A stretch of 64,000 nucleotides of DNA, taken from Aquimarina sp042434915 (GTDB lineage Bacteria; Bacteroidota; Bacteroidia; Flavobacteriales; Flavobacteriaceae). Of this stretch, positions 53,084 to 63,500 are shown in pieces (position 1 is the first letter of the stretch; every line of letters begins with the position of its first letter). Location: positions 2,666,001 through 2,730,000 of the forward strand of contig NZ_CP170198.1 of the NCBI RefSeq assembly GCF_042434915.1. Direction: 5' to 3'. Below the pieces are notes generated by a model that was not told the DNA's origin, ran no database searches, and saw nothing but the letters and a program-made list of their open reading frames with translations. The position numbers and the translations under genes are program-made.

Positions 53084-55858
53084 TTACTTTCTTTGATTAT
53101 TTTTGGTAGCGTCAAAGACAAAATCAATTACTTCTTGATGTCTTCGTTTAAAACGTGTAGCACTACCTGCAGCTGGCGCACCATAAGGACGTCTACTTAC
53201 AAATCTGAAACTTTTTGCGTTTTCAAAGTTCATCAATATATGACTTAAAGCTCCCATATTACGAGGTTCTTCTTGTGCCCAAACTACCTCATCTGCATTA
53301 TATTTCTTGATAATGGCTTCCATTTCTTGCGTAGGCAGAGGAAATAGTTGCTCTATACGAACTAAAGCCACATCATTTCTCTCTTCTTTTTCTTTAACCT
53401 CTAACAAATCATAATAAAATTTACCTGTACAAAACACCAATGACTTAACTGATTTGGGTTTTGCGTCGGGATCATCAATTATCGTTTGAAAACTTCCATT
53501 AACAAACTCATCAATGGTAGAGACTACTTTAGGATGACGCAACAAACTTTTTGGGGTAAATACTATAAGAGGCTTACGATATTTTGCTTTCATTTGTCGA
53601 CGTAGCATATGAAAGAGGTTTGCTGGTGTTGTTACATCTGCTACATACATATTATCTTTTGCACATAACTGCAAATAACGCTCCATGCGGGCAGAAGAAT
53701 GCTCTGCTCCTTGACCCTCATAACCATGGGGTAATAACATTACCAAACCATTTTGAAGCTTCCATTTATCCTCTGCAGAAGAGATGTATTGATCCATCAT
53801 AATCTGCGCTCCATTACTAAAATCTCCAAATTGTGCCTCCCAAATGGTTAATGTATCTGGGTTTGCCATAGCGTATCCATAGTCAAAACCAACCACTCCG
53901 TACTCTGAAAGTAAAGAATTGTAAATATAGAATTCGCCTTGTTTTTCATTCAATCTATTAAGTAAAAGAATTTCTTCTTCACTATCCTCAACTTTTAAAA
54001 CTGCATGACGATGTGAAAAGGTTCCTCGTTCTACATCTTGCCCACTCATTCTAACATCATAGCCTTCTTCTAATAAAGAACCATAAGCTAACAATTCGCC
54101 CATAGCCCAATCTAGACTATCCTCTTCAAAATACATTTTTGAACGTTGATCAATTAATCGCTCTATTTTACGTAAAAACTTCTTATCTGATGGCAGTTTT
54201 GTGATAACTTTTGCTATCTCATCCAATGATTCTCTAGAGTAAGTTGTATCCACAACTTTCATCATTTCATCTTCTTGTACACGATCAAAACCAGCCCACT
54301 CATCTTGCATAAACGGCGTAATAATGGTTTTTTCTTGTTTACGAGAATCTTCTAATTCTTCTTCCAAAGATTGTTTATATTCTCTCTCGAGTTTAGCTAC
54401 ATGATCTTTATCAATAATCCCTTCGGCTATTAACTTTTGCGCATAAATATCCCGCGGATTTTTATGCTTTGCTATCGCTTTATATAATTTTGGCTGTGTA
54501 AATCTAGGTTCGTCGCCTTCATTGTGACCATATTTACGATACCCTAGCATATCAATAAACACATCACGCTTAAAAGTCATTCTAAAATCTAATGCAAAAT
54601 TTATTGCGTGAACAACTGCTTCTGCATCATCTGCATTAACGTGCATTACTGGAGAGAGTGTAACTTTACCTATATCGGTACAATAGGTTGAAGAACGTGC
54701 GTCCAAATAATTTGTGGTAAATCCTATTTGATTATTGACAACTATATGAATAGTTCCTCCTGTCTTATAGCCGTCTAATTGTGCCATTTGCACGATTTCG
54801 TACACTAAGCCTTGTCCTGCTATAGCTGCATCTCCATGCACAATAATCGGCAATACACAAGAAGTGTTTTCTTTGTAATGACGATCTTGCTTTGCACGCG
54901 TTATGCCTTCTACTACAGCTCCTACTGTTTCTAAATGTGATGGATTAGGAGCAATATTCATATTGATCGCTTTGCCCGATTCGGTTTTACGCTTAGCGGT
55001 CCAACCTAAATGATATTTAACATCACCATCAAATACAGCTTCTTCATAATCCTTTCCTTCAAACTCACTAAAAATATCTTTAGGACTTTTCCCAAAAATA
55101 TTAGTCAAAGTACTTAACCGTCCACGATGAGCCATTCCCATAACAAATTCTTGCACCCCCATCTCGGCAGCTTTTTCTACCAAGGCATCTAGCGCAGGAA
55201 TTAAAGCCTCTCCTCCTTCTAAAGAAAATCGTTTTTGACCAACATATTTTGTATGTAAGAAGCTTTCAAAGGAAACTGCTTGATTCAGTTTTTTAAGAAT
55301 ATATTTTTTTTGATCTGCAGAAAATTTTGTTCTATTCGTATTAAAATTTATTCTACTTTGAATCCATTCTCGTTCTTCGGGATTACGAATATACATATAT
55401 TCAATTCCTATAGAATCACAGTAAATTTTATCGAGATGCAAAATAATATCTCGCAAAGAACTAGGTCCAATTCCTATAATTTCACCAGCGTTGAATACCA
55501 CATCCATATCAGCTTGTGTCAAACCAAAATTCTCTACATCCAAGGTAGGAATGTATTTACGGCGCTCACGCACTGGATTAGTCTTTGTAAACAAATGTCC
55601 ACGCGTACGGTAACCGTCAATCAAACGAACCACCATAAATTCTTTCTGGACATTTTCGGGTACTTCAATTTTTCCTTGAGACCCTTGCTCAACATACTCA
55701 GATTGTCCCGCATCTTGAGCGCTCTCCATTCCAAAATCAAAACCTTGAAAAAATGCTCGCCAACTAGGCTCTACACTATCTGGATGTTGTAGATATTTAT
55801 CGTATAAATCTGCAAAAAATGCGGTATGAGCCGCATTTAAAAATGAATAGTTATCCAT
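53084..55858 (-). CDS. sucA: 2-oxoglutarate dehydrogenase E1 component
   Basis: A thiamine-diphosphate enzyme that decarboxylates 2-oxoglutarate. The 924-residue protein begins MDNYSFLNAAHTAFFADLYD, contains the ThDP-binding core (HGDAAIAGQGLVYEIVQMA, NNQIGFTTNYLDARSSTYCTD in outline, GYRKYGHNEGDEPRFTQP) and the C-terminal transketolase-like domain with EAQFGDFSNGAQIMMDQYI and LLPHGYEGQGAEHSSAR. The longer frame to 55912 would begin upstream of the TATTTTTG promoter box, so 55858 is used. Co-transcribed with sucB. Confidence 0.96.
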   Translation of the reverse strand: MDNYSFLNAAHTAFFADLYDKYLQHPDSVEPSWRAFFQGFDFGMESAQDAGQSEYVEQGSQGKIEVPENVQKEFMVVRLIDGYRTRGHLFTKTNPVRERRKYIPTLDVENFGLTQADMDVVFNAGEIIGIGPSSLRDIILHLDKIYCDSIGIEYMYIRNPEEREWIQSRINFNTNRTKFSADQKKYILKKLNQAVSFESFLHTKYVGQKRFSLEGGEALIPALDALVEKAAEMGVQEFVMGMAHRGRLSTLTNIFGKSPKDIFSEFEGKDYEEAVFDGDVKYHLGWTAKRKTESGKAINMNIAPNPSHLETVGAVVEGITRAKQDRHYKENTSCVLPIIVHGDAAIAGQGLVYEIVQMAQLDGYKTGGTIHIVVNNQIGFTTNYLDARSSTYCTDIGKVTLSPVMHVNADDAEAVVHAINFALDFRMTFKRDVFIDMLGYRKYGHNEGDEPRFTQPKLYKAIAKHKNPRDIYAQKLIAEGIIDKDHVAKLEREYKQSLEEELEDSRKQEKTIITPFMQDEWAGFDRVQEDEMMKVVDTTYSRESLDEIAKVITKLPSDKKFLRKIERLIDQRSKMYFEEDSLDWAMGELLAYGSLLEEGYDVRMSGQDVERGTFSHRHAVLKVEDSEEEILLLNRLNEKQGEFYIYNSLLSEYGVVGFDYGYAMANPDTLTIWEAQFGDFSNGAQIMMDQYISSAEDKWKLQNGLVMLLPHGYEGQGAEHSSARMERYLQLCAKDNMYVADVTTPANLFHMLRRQMKAKYRKPLIVFTPKSLLRHPKVVSTIDEFVNGSFQTIIDDPDAKPKSVKSLVFCTGKFYYDLLEVKEKEERNDVALVRIEQLFPLPTQEMEAIIKKYNADEVVWAQEEPRNMGALSHILMNFENAKSFRFVSRRPYGAPAAGSATRFKRRHQEVIDFVFDATKNNQRK

Positions 55859-55898
55859 AAGTAAGTATTCAGTTGTCTTTTTTGGTGACAAAACGCCA

Positions 55899-55906
55899 CA
55901 AAAATA
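55899..55906 (-). promoter_or_regulatory. -7 box TATTTTTG for sucA
   Basis: On the minus strand TATTTTTG matches TAnnTTTG and lies 40 bases before the sucA ATG at 55858, giving a leader of about 33 bases. It excludes the upstream TTG at 55912 as a start. Confidence 0.55.
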
Positions 55907-56150
55907 CAACAATTACCATTTACCGCATATTAAATCATTTATATTTCTATGTAAATTTTTAAGATTTTAACAGTAGAACCTGTCATTCAACAAAATAGTT
56001 GAACCTTACATCCGATTTTACGTTTACACATCACAAAAAGAAATTAACTATTCTATGCATCGTAAAATTGAAGCCTCAAAGTTGTATTGGTATTTAAAGT
56101 CTACAAACTAGAACTAATAGTAGAAAAATAAGGTGTTCTGTGCTAATACA

Positions 56151-57125
56151 CTATACACTTCTGTTCATTAAATTTTCTCCAAAAGTTTTAAGAAGATTCT
56201 TTTTATCAATACTTATATCCAACTGTTGTAATACCTCAAACGCTTTAGTTGTGTAGTTACCAATTTCTTTGCGTGTACGATCCTTGGCACCCGTTTGTTC
56301 ATAAAGTGATTTTACTAATGCAACTTTTTCAGACGGATTTTCAGGAGTTAATGAAAATAGACTCAAAAGCTCTTTCTTCTCATTTATATTACCATACTCA
56401 TAGGCCTTTAAAAAAAGGTACGTCTTTTTATTTTCGATAATATCGCCCCCTACCTGCTTACCAAAAGTTTCTGGATCTCCAAAAGCATCCAAATAATCAT
56501 CTTGTAATTGGAAAGCCAAGCCTAACAACCTACCAAAATCATAAAGCAAATTTTTATTTCTATGATCTACCCCAGCAACAATAGCTCCCATTTTTAAAGC
56601 AGCCCCAACCAACACTGCAGTTTTATACTCAATCATTTTAATATATTGAGCTATCGTTACATCCTCTCGTGTCTCAAAATCAATGTCATATTGCTGTCCT
56701 TCGCATACTTGTATTGCAGTGTGACTAAATAGCTCGGCCAGCTCTTTAAAAATCTTACTGTCATAATTTTCGAATAGTTGATAAGCCCTTATAAGCATCG
56801 CATCTCCAGAAAGAATTCCTGTATTAAGATCCCATTTTTCATGTACGGTTTCTTCCCCTCTTCGCAAAGGAGCGTCATCCATTATATCATCATGAATCAA
56901 AGAAAAATTATGAAACACCTCAACCGCCAGTGCAGCATCCAAAGCCTTATGATACGAGGTGCCAAATATTTCTGAACTCATAAGAACTAACACGGGTCGC
57001 AACCTTTTGCCCCCCAAATTTAAAATATATGAAATTGGTTCATATAAGTTTTTGGGCTCTTTTAAAATAGTTTGTTGCTTTAAATATACTGTAAAGAACT
57101 GCTGGTATTCTGAAATTGTATGCAC
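56151..57125 (-). CDS. Polyprenyl (trans-isoprenyl) diphosphate synthase
   Basis: It chains isopentenyl diphosphate onto allylic primers. The 324-residue protein has GGKRLRPVLVLM, the first Asp-rich motif IHDDIMDDAPLRRGEETVH, and the second LAFQLQDDYLDAFGD, with the GDAMLIRAYQLF helix between them. Product length cannot be set from sequence, but residues before the first motif (AVEVFHNFSLIHDD) suggest a short to medium chain. The frame extends to a TTG at 57176; the GTG at 57125 (MHTISEYQQFF) gives the usual family N-terminus and is preferred, though not proven. Confidence 0.9.
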   Translation of the reverse strand: MHTISEYQQFFTVYLKQQTILKEPKNLYEPISYILNLGGKRLRPVLVLMSSEIFGTSYHKALDAALAVEVFHNFSLIHDDIMDDAPLRRGEETVHEKWDLNTGILSGDAMLIRAYQLFENYDSKIFKELAELFSHTAIQVCEGQQYDIDFETREDVTIAQYIKMIEYKTAVLVGAALKMGAIVAGVDHRNKNLLYDFGRLLGLAFQLQDDYLDAFGDPETFGKQVGGDIIENKKTYLFLKAYEYGNINEKKELLSLFSLTPENPSEKVALVKSLYEQTGAKDRTRKEIGNYTTKAFEVLQQLDISIDKKNLLKTFGENLMNRSV

Positions 57126-57263
57126 TGTAGCTTTTTTTATGCTAAAGTAATCGAAACTTTTTAAATGACCCACCAAACCTCTACATCCATCTCCAAAACT
57201 TAACTAAATGTTAAATTATTGTAAAACTTGGGAAACTTTTAATGTTTTTAAAGTTTCCTGAAG

Positions 57264-57271
57264 TATTTTTG
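57264..57271 (+). promoter_or_regulatory. -7 box TATTTTTG for the tetR gene
   Basis: A perfect TAnnTTTG match 22 bases before the ATG at 57293. It excludes the upstream in-frame ATG at 57242 as the start. Confidence 0.6.
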
Positions 57272-57292
57272 CCCAAAATTACAACCCCAAAT

Positions 57293-57898
57293 ATGAAGGA
57301 GAAAATTATTGAAAAAGCAAATGAAATGTTTTTGACCCTTGGTTTTAAAAGTGTTACGATGGACGATCTTGCTTCAGAAATGGGTATATCGAAAAAAACG
57401 ATTTATGCTCATTTTCAAAATAAAACCAAATTAGTGGAAGCTACTACAGAGCATCTATTTTGTTCTATTTGTAATGGTATTGACACTATTTTAGAAGAAA
57501 ATAATGAACCTATAGAGGAACTCTACGCTATAAAAGCATTTGTGATGAATCATCTTAAAAATGAACAAGCGTCACCACAGTATCAATTAAATAAATATTA
57601 TCCAAAAATATACAATGCATTAAAGATTAAACAATTTGAAGTCATGCAGGAATGCGTTATCGAAAATTTAAAACGCGGTATGTCAAAAGGGGTTTTTAGA
57701 AAAAATATTGATGTTCAGATCATTTCTAGACTTTATTTTATAGGAATGGTTGGTATAAAAGATCAAAGCATGTTTCCAACAACTCAATTTCCGATGCCAA
57801 ATCTTATGGAAGATTATCTAGAGTATCATATTAGAGGTATTGCTACTAACAAGGGACTTGAAATCTTAAACACGCTAATAAAAAAATATTTTATATAA
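57293..57898 (+). CDS. TetR/AcrR family transcriptional regulator
   Basis: The 201-residue protein has an N-terminal helix-turn-helix (KVIEKANEMFLTLGFKSVT-like start KEKIIEKANEMF, then MDDLASEMGISKKTIYAHFQNK in outline, residues about 8-50) and an all-helical ligand domain. Position directly upstream of a TolC/adaptor/RND efflux operon suggests that it represses that operon and responds to a transported compound. The start at 57293 follows the TATTTTTG promoter box; the longer frame from 57242 would begin before it. Confidence 0.92.
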   Translation: MKEKIIEKANEMFLTLGFKSVTMDDLASEMGISKKTIYAHFQNKTKLVEATTEHLFCSICNGIDTILEENNEPIEELYAIKAFVMNHLKNEQASPQYQLNKYYPKIYNALKIKQFEVMQECVIENLKRGMSKGVFRKNIDVQIISRLYFIGMVGIKDQSMFPTTQFPMPNLMEDYLEYHIRGIATNKGLEILNTLIKKYFI

Positions 57899-57976
57899 CT
57901 AATTACATAACATTTACTATTAAAAATTATTCGCTCTCATACAATTTGACAACTATAAAATAACTAGTATAAATAA

Positions 57977-59338
57977 ATGAAAAATTACCATAGCATTCTG
58001 TACCTGCTTCTTTTGATTACTATACCAAGTATCTCTCAAGAAACTCAGCCAAGCTCTGTTACCAATTCTTTTACATTAGAAGAGGCCATAGATTTTGCGT
58101 TAGAAAATAATTATACTGCAATCAACGCGCGAAGAGATGTTGCCAAGGCTCTCAAAAAAAAGTGGGAAACCACCGCACAAGGACTTCCGCAAATCAATGG
58201 GGCGGTTGATTATCAAAATCAATTAAAACAACCAGTAACATTAATTCCTGGAGAAGTCGCTGGTGGTGAACCAGGAACATTTGTTCCCGTAGTCTTTGGC
58301 ACAAGACAACAACTATCGGCAACTGCTACCTTATCACAATTAATCTTTGACGGCTCTTATTTGGTAGGACTACAAGCTGCAAAAACCTTCTTAAAATATA
58401 GTGATAACCTAGAAGAAAAAACACAATTAGAAGTTCGTAAAAGTATTATCAATGCTTATGGCGCCGTATTACTAGCGAATGAGAGTGTGCGTATTCTTGA
58501 AAAAAACAAAACAACCTTAGAAACCAATCTCAATGAAACACAAAAAATATTTGAAAATGGTTTAACCGAAGAAGAAAATGTCGAACAACTACAAATTACT
58601 CTCTTACAAATCAGCAATCAATTAAGTAACACCAAACGTTTGGCAGACATTGCCCTTCAAATGTTCAATCTTTCTTTAGGAGTTGATGTAGATAGCAATA
58701 CAGTGCTCACCGATAATTTAGAACAACTCGCTTTAAATGATATGGATCTGGCAATAGCACAAAAACCTTTTATTGCAGAAAACAGTATCGACTATAAAAT
58801 TGGGTACAACCTGACCGAACAAAGAGGCCTTGAGTTAAAGTTAGAAAAAAGCCGTGCACTACCTTCAATCAGCGCCTTTGTAAATTATGGCACTGCAGCT
58901 TTTGATAATGATTTTGTTTTCTTTGATAGTCAAACACGATGGTTTCAATCATCAATTTTAGGTGTAGGAATAAAAATTCCAATTTTCAGTTCCCTTAAAA
59001 GAAGTGCAAAAACACAGCAAGCTCGTATAGCTTTAGAACAGGCAAATACACAGTTTATCGAAACTCAACAAACAATTCAACTTAACTATAACAAAGCTTT
59101 AAGTGAATATATGTTTGCTGTAGAAACCTATCAAACTAGTAAGCAAAATCTCGCGCTTGCAGAACGTATTGAAAACAAAAATCAAATTAAATATACCGAG
59201 GGATTATCCACCAGTTTTGATTTAAGACAAGCCCAGCTACAACTTTACAGTTCGCAGCAAGAAGTTTTACAATCAATGCTCGATATCATTAATGCCAAAG
59301 CAACATTAGAAACCATTTTGAACACACCACAAAAATAA
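57977..59338 (+). CDS. TolC family outer-membrane efflux protein
   Basis: The 453-residue protein has a signal peptide (ILYLLLLITIPSISQ) and two homologous helical-hairpin/beta-strand repeats of the OEP family (for example FTLEEAIDFALENNY near the start, and NQIKYTEGLSTSFDLRQAQLQL near the end). It forms the trimeric exit duct of a tripartite pump. It is 8 bases ahead of the adaptor gene, and the inner-membrane pump follows. Confidence 0.94.
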   Translation: MKNYHSILYLLLLITIPSISQETQPSSVTNSFTLEEAIDFALENNYTAINARRDVAKALKKKWETTAQGLPQINGAVDYQNQLKQPVTLIPGEVAGGEPGTFVPVVFGTRQQLSATATLSQLIFDGSYLVGLQAAKTFLKYSDNLEEKTQLEVRKSIINAYGAVLLANESVRILEKNKTTLETNLNETQKIFENGLTEEENVEQLQITLLQISNQLSNTKRLADIALQMFNLSLGVDVDSNTVLTDNLEQLALNDMDLAIAQKPFIAENSIDYKIGYNLTEQRGLELKLEKSRALPSISAFVNYGTAAFDNDFVFFDSQTRWFQSSILGVGIKIPIFSSLKRSAKTQQARIALEQANTQFIETQQTIQLNYNKALSEYMFAVETYQTSKQNLALAERIENKNQIKYTEGLSTSFDLRQAQLQLYSSQQEVLQSMLDIINAKATLETILNTPQK

Positions 59339-59346
59339 GCCATATC

Positions 59347-60513
59347 ATGAAAATACTATGTACTATATCCGCTTTTACACTTTTACTACTATCTTGTGGA
59401 GATAGCAAAAATATATCTGTTGAAAAAACTATCGAAAACGGAAATTTAAGCGAAATGCGTGCAAAAAGAGCAGAAGTTGTTCAATTGCAACAAACTATCA
59501 ACAATGAACTACAGCAATTGGACGCTGCAATTGCACAAAAAGATACTGTTCAAAAACTTCCTTTGGTTACTACTGTCAAAGCAACCGATACCCTTTTTAA
59601 ACATTATCTAGAATTACAAGGAAATACAGAAACTAAGAAAAACTTAGTTTTATATCCTGAAACTTCAGGGATTCTAACCCGTGTTTATGTAGAAGATGGA
59701 CAACGTGTTAAAAAAGGACAGTTACTTGCAAAGATTGACGATGGTGGGTTGAGTCAGCAACTATCTCAAGTAGAAGTACAAACAGAGCTTGCAAAAACTA
59801 CCTTCGATCGTCAAAAAAGACTTTGGGAACAAAAAATTGGATCCGAGATACAATATCTTCAAGCAAAAACAACTTACGAAGCTCAGCAAAATGCTGTAGC
59901 ACAGATCAAAAGGCAATTAGCTAAAACTACAATTAATGCTCCATTTTCGGGTATTATTGATGATGTAATCACAGAACAAGGTAGTGTTGTAGCACCAGGT
60001 CAAACAGAGATTATTCGTATCGTTAATTTAGAAGATATGTATATCGAAGTTGAAGTACCTGAAAGTTATTTATCCCAGATCACCGAGGAAAAAGAAGTTT
60101 TAGTTGATTTTCCAGTATTAGGTAAAACGATTGAGACAAAAGTTCGCCAAGTAGGTAATTATATCAATCCTAATAATCGATCTTTTATGGTCGAAGTGGC
60201 TATCCCAAATAAAAACAAGTCAATCAAACCAAATTTGACTGCAAAGGTTAAAATCAATGACTATACCAATGAACAAGCTATTCTAATTCCCCAAAGTATT
60301 CTGTCAGAAAATGCTGATGGTGAACAATACATTTATATCACCGGTCAGCAAGACCAAGACGGGGTAGCTACTGCAAAGAGAACAATCGTTAAAACAGGAA
60401 GAACTCAAGGAGATTTAATTGAAATAATTGAGGGTATTAATGCAAATGATCATGTTATCAAAGAAGGCGCACGTAGTGTCAAAGATGGTCAAAAGGTGAA
60501 AATTTTAAACTAA
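59347..60513 (+). CDS. RND efflux periplasmic adaptor (membrane fusion) lipoprotein
   Basis: The 388-residue protein has a lipoprotein signal (LCTISAFTLLLLSCGDS, Cys17), a heptad-like coiled coil before residue 60, a lipoyl/barrel-sandwich domain (GILTRVYVEDGQRVKKGQLLAKID in outline and TINAPFSGIIDDV), a beta-barrel and a membrane-proximal domain. It bridges the RND pump and the TolC duct. Unusually, a short coiled segment sits before the lipoyl domain in addition to the normal hairpin. Confidence 0.93.
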   Translation: MKILCTISAFTLLLLSCGDSKNISVEKTIENGNLSEMRAKRAEVVQLQQTINNELQQLDAAIAQKDTVQKLPLVTTVKATDTLFKHYLELQGNTETKKNLVLYPETSGILTRVYVEDGQRVKKGQLLAKIDDGGLSQQLSQVEVQTELAKTTFDRQKRLWEQKIGSEIQYLQAKTTYEAQQNAVAQIKRQLAKTTINAPFSGIIDDVITEQGSVVAPGQTEIIRIVNLEDMYIEVEVPESYLSQITEEKEVLVDFPVLGKTIETKVRQVGNYINPNNRSFMVEVAIPNKNKSIKPNLTAKVKINDYTNEQAILIPQSILSENADGEQYIYITGQQDQDGVATAKRTIVKTGRTQGDLIEIIEGINANDHVIKEGARSVKDGQKVKILN

Positions 60514-60519
60514 ATTCCA

Positions 60520-63500
60520 ATGGAAAAAATTAAAAAAAACGTAGATAAGGAATTTGGACTGTCATCCTGGGCTATTAATAATAAAACAACCATCTATGTG
60601 ATGATTGCTATATTTTTGGTTCTTGGACTATCCGCCTATTTCTCGATGCCTAGAGAAAACTTCCCCGAGATTAATGAAACTAAAATTTATATCAGTGTTC
60701 CATACCCTGGAAACACAGCAGAAGATATAGAACGACTCATTGTCGACCCCTTAGAAGATCAAATAAAAAATGTAAGTAATGTTGTAGAAATCCTATCAAC
60801 ATCTCAAGAAGATTACGCCATAATAACAGTCGAATTTGACGAAGAATTATCGGTTCCCGAAGCGAAGCAGAAAATAAAAGACGAAGTTGACTCAGAAAAA
60901 GCAAATGAAGATTGGCCTACTTTTAACGGAGCTAAAGTTGAACCTAATGTTTTTGATTTAAGTATTTCTGAAGAAACGCCGATCATGAATATTAATATCA
61001 AAGGAGATTATCCAGTTGATAAATTAAAGGAGTACGCCGAGTATCTTGAAGATGAAATAGAAGATCTACCCGAAATTAAAAAGGCAGACATTCGCGGAGC
61101 TCAAGAGCGAGAGGTCGAAGTTGCCGTTGATATTTACAAAATGATGGGGGCTCAAGTAAGCTTTGACGATGTCATAAATACTATTCGCAATGGAAACATG
61201 ACCATGTCTGCAGGAAACATGATTAGCAGTGGCCAACGAAGAACCATTAGAATATTGGGCGAAATCACCAATCCATCGCAGCTTAATGATTTTGTTGTTA
61301 AATCTCAAAACGGTGCAGTATATTTAAGGGATATTGCCGAAATCAAATTTAGAGACGAAGACAAAACCACCTACGCTAGAGAATTTGGAGAGAGCGTTGT
61401 TATGTTGGATGTAAAGAAACGTTCGGGTAAAAACATGGTCGAAGCTGTTGAAAAAATCGATGTGATTTTAAAAGATGCTAAAGAGAATGTGTTTCCGAAG
61501 GATTTAGAAATTAGCGTTGCTAACGATCAATCTGCCAAGACTATAAATCAGGTAAATGATCTGGTTAATAATATCATCTTTGGTATTATTCTGGTGGTCG
61601 GTGTTCTCATGTTCTTTCTAGGTTTCAGAAATGCGCTTTTCGTTGGATTTGCGATCCCGATGTCAATGTTTATGTCGTTTATGATCTTATCGGCATTAGG
61701 CTACACAATGAATACCATGATTCTCTTTGCCTTGATTATGGGACTAGGGATGTTGGTAGATAATGGTATTGTGGTAGTAGAAAACGTATATCGTTTGATG
61801 GAAGAAGAAGGTTTATCTAGGATAGAAGCTGCCAAAAAAGGTATTGGTGAGATCGCTTTTCCTATTATCATATCGACAGCAACTACGGTAGCAGCTTTTG
61901 TGCCACTAGGTATGTGGCCCGGTGTTATGGGACAATTTATGATCTATTTCCCAATCACACTCTCTGTTGTATTAGGATCGTCCCTTTTTGTAGCCATCTT
62001 TATCAATTCGATGCTGGTATCACAATTTATGGAAGTTGGGGAAAAAGTATTAAAGAGAAAACAGTTGATCCGCTTAAGTATCATATTAGGAGGTATTGGA
62101 ACATTGATTTTACTCTTTGGTGGTGAGGTAAGAGGTCTAGGTAGCTTAATGATTGTCACCGCAATTATGTTTTGGGTATACAAATACTTTCTTAAGAAAG
62201 CTGCAAATTATTTTCAGCGGAAAACGTTGGTTTGGTTAGAAAATCAATATCAAGGATTTCTAAAATTCGCTCTACGCGGAAAACGTTCCTATGTCTTTGT
62301 GGGAGGTACATTCGCACTACTAATAATCGTTTTCATGCTATTTGGAGCTTCTATTGGAAGTCAACGAACCAAAATTGAATTTTTCCCCGATAATAAACCC
62401 AATCAAATTGTAGTTTATATTGAATATCCGCAAGGAACAGATATAGAGAAAACCAATACAATTACAAAAGAAATAGAACAACGCGTATATGGAATTCTAA
62501 ATGATAAAGAATACATCAACAGTGAAGGCTTCAATTTCTTAGTTGAATCAGCCGTATCACAAGTTGGCGAGGGAGCAGGTAACCCTCAAACCGATGGTGG
62601 TAGCAACGCAGAGATGCCGCATAAAGCAAAAATCACTGCTACCATGCGAGAGTACAAATACCGAAATGGTAAAGATTCTGAAGTATTGCGTCAAAAAGTG
62701 CAAAAAGCGCTTACTGGAATCTATCCTGGAGTAGCTATTTCTGTAGAAAAGGATCCTGTTGGACCACCTGCAGGATACCCGATCAATATAGAAATTGAAG
62801 GGCCAGACTATGATGAGTTGATCACTATTGCCGAGCGTATGCGTAATTTTATTAACGAAAAAAATATACCTGGTATCGAAGAACTTAAGATCGATGTAAA
62901 CAAGGGTAAGCCAGCCATGCAAGTGGTGGTTGACAGAGAAAAAGCTGGTGAACTTGGCGTTTCTGCTGGACAAGTTGGTAATCAATTGCGTAGATCAATA
63001 TTTGGTGAAAAAGCTGGTGTTTATAAAAAAGATGGTGAAGATTATGATATTTATGTTCGTTTTAACGAAGAAAATAGATATAATACCAGTTCACTTTTTA
63101 ATCAAAACATCACCTTTAGAGATCCTGCAAGTGGTAGATTAAAAGAAATTCCCGTCTCTGCAGTAGCCTCGCAACGTAACACCTCATCGTTTAGCGCTAT
63201 AAAACACAATGACACAAAACGGGTAGTAACGGTATATTCAGGGTTACAACCAGGTTTCACTGATGCAGGTGCCATCGTTTCACAGATTCAGAATGAAATG
63301 GCATCCTTTTCAGAATTACCGAGAGGGGTTAAAATAGATTTTACTGGACAGATTGAAGAGCAAAACAAACAAATGTCATTCTTAATGGGAGCCTTTTTCT
63401 CAGGTTTAGGATTGATTATGTTGATATTGATCTTCCAATTTAGCTCTATCTCCAAACCAACAATCATCATGATAGCAATCTTCTTGAGTTTTATCGGAGT

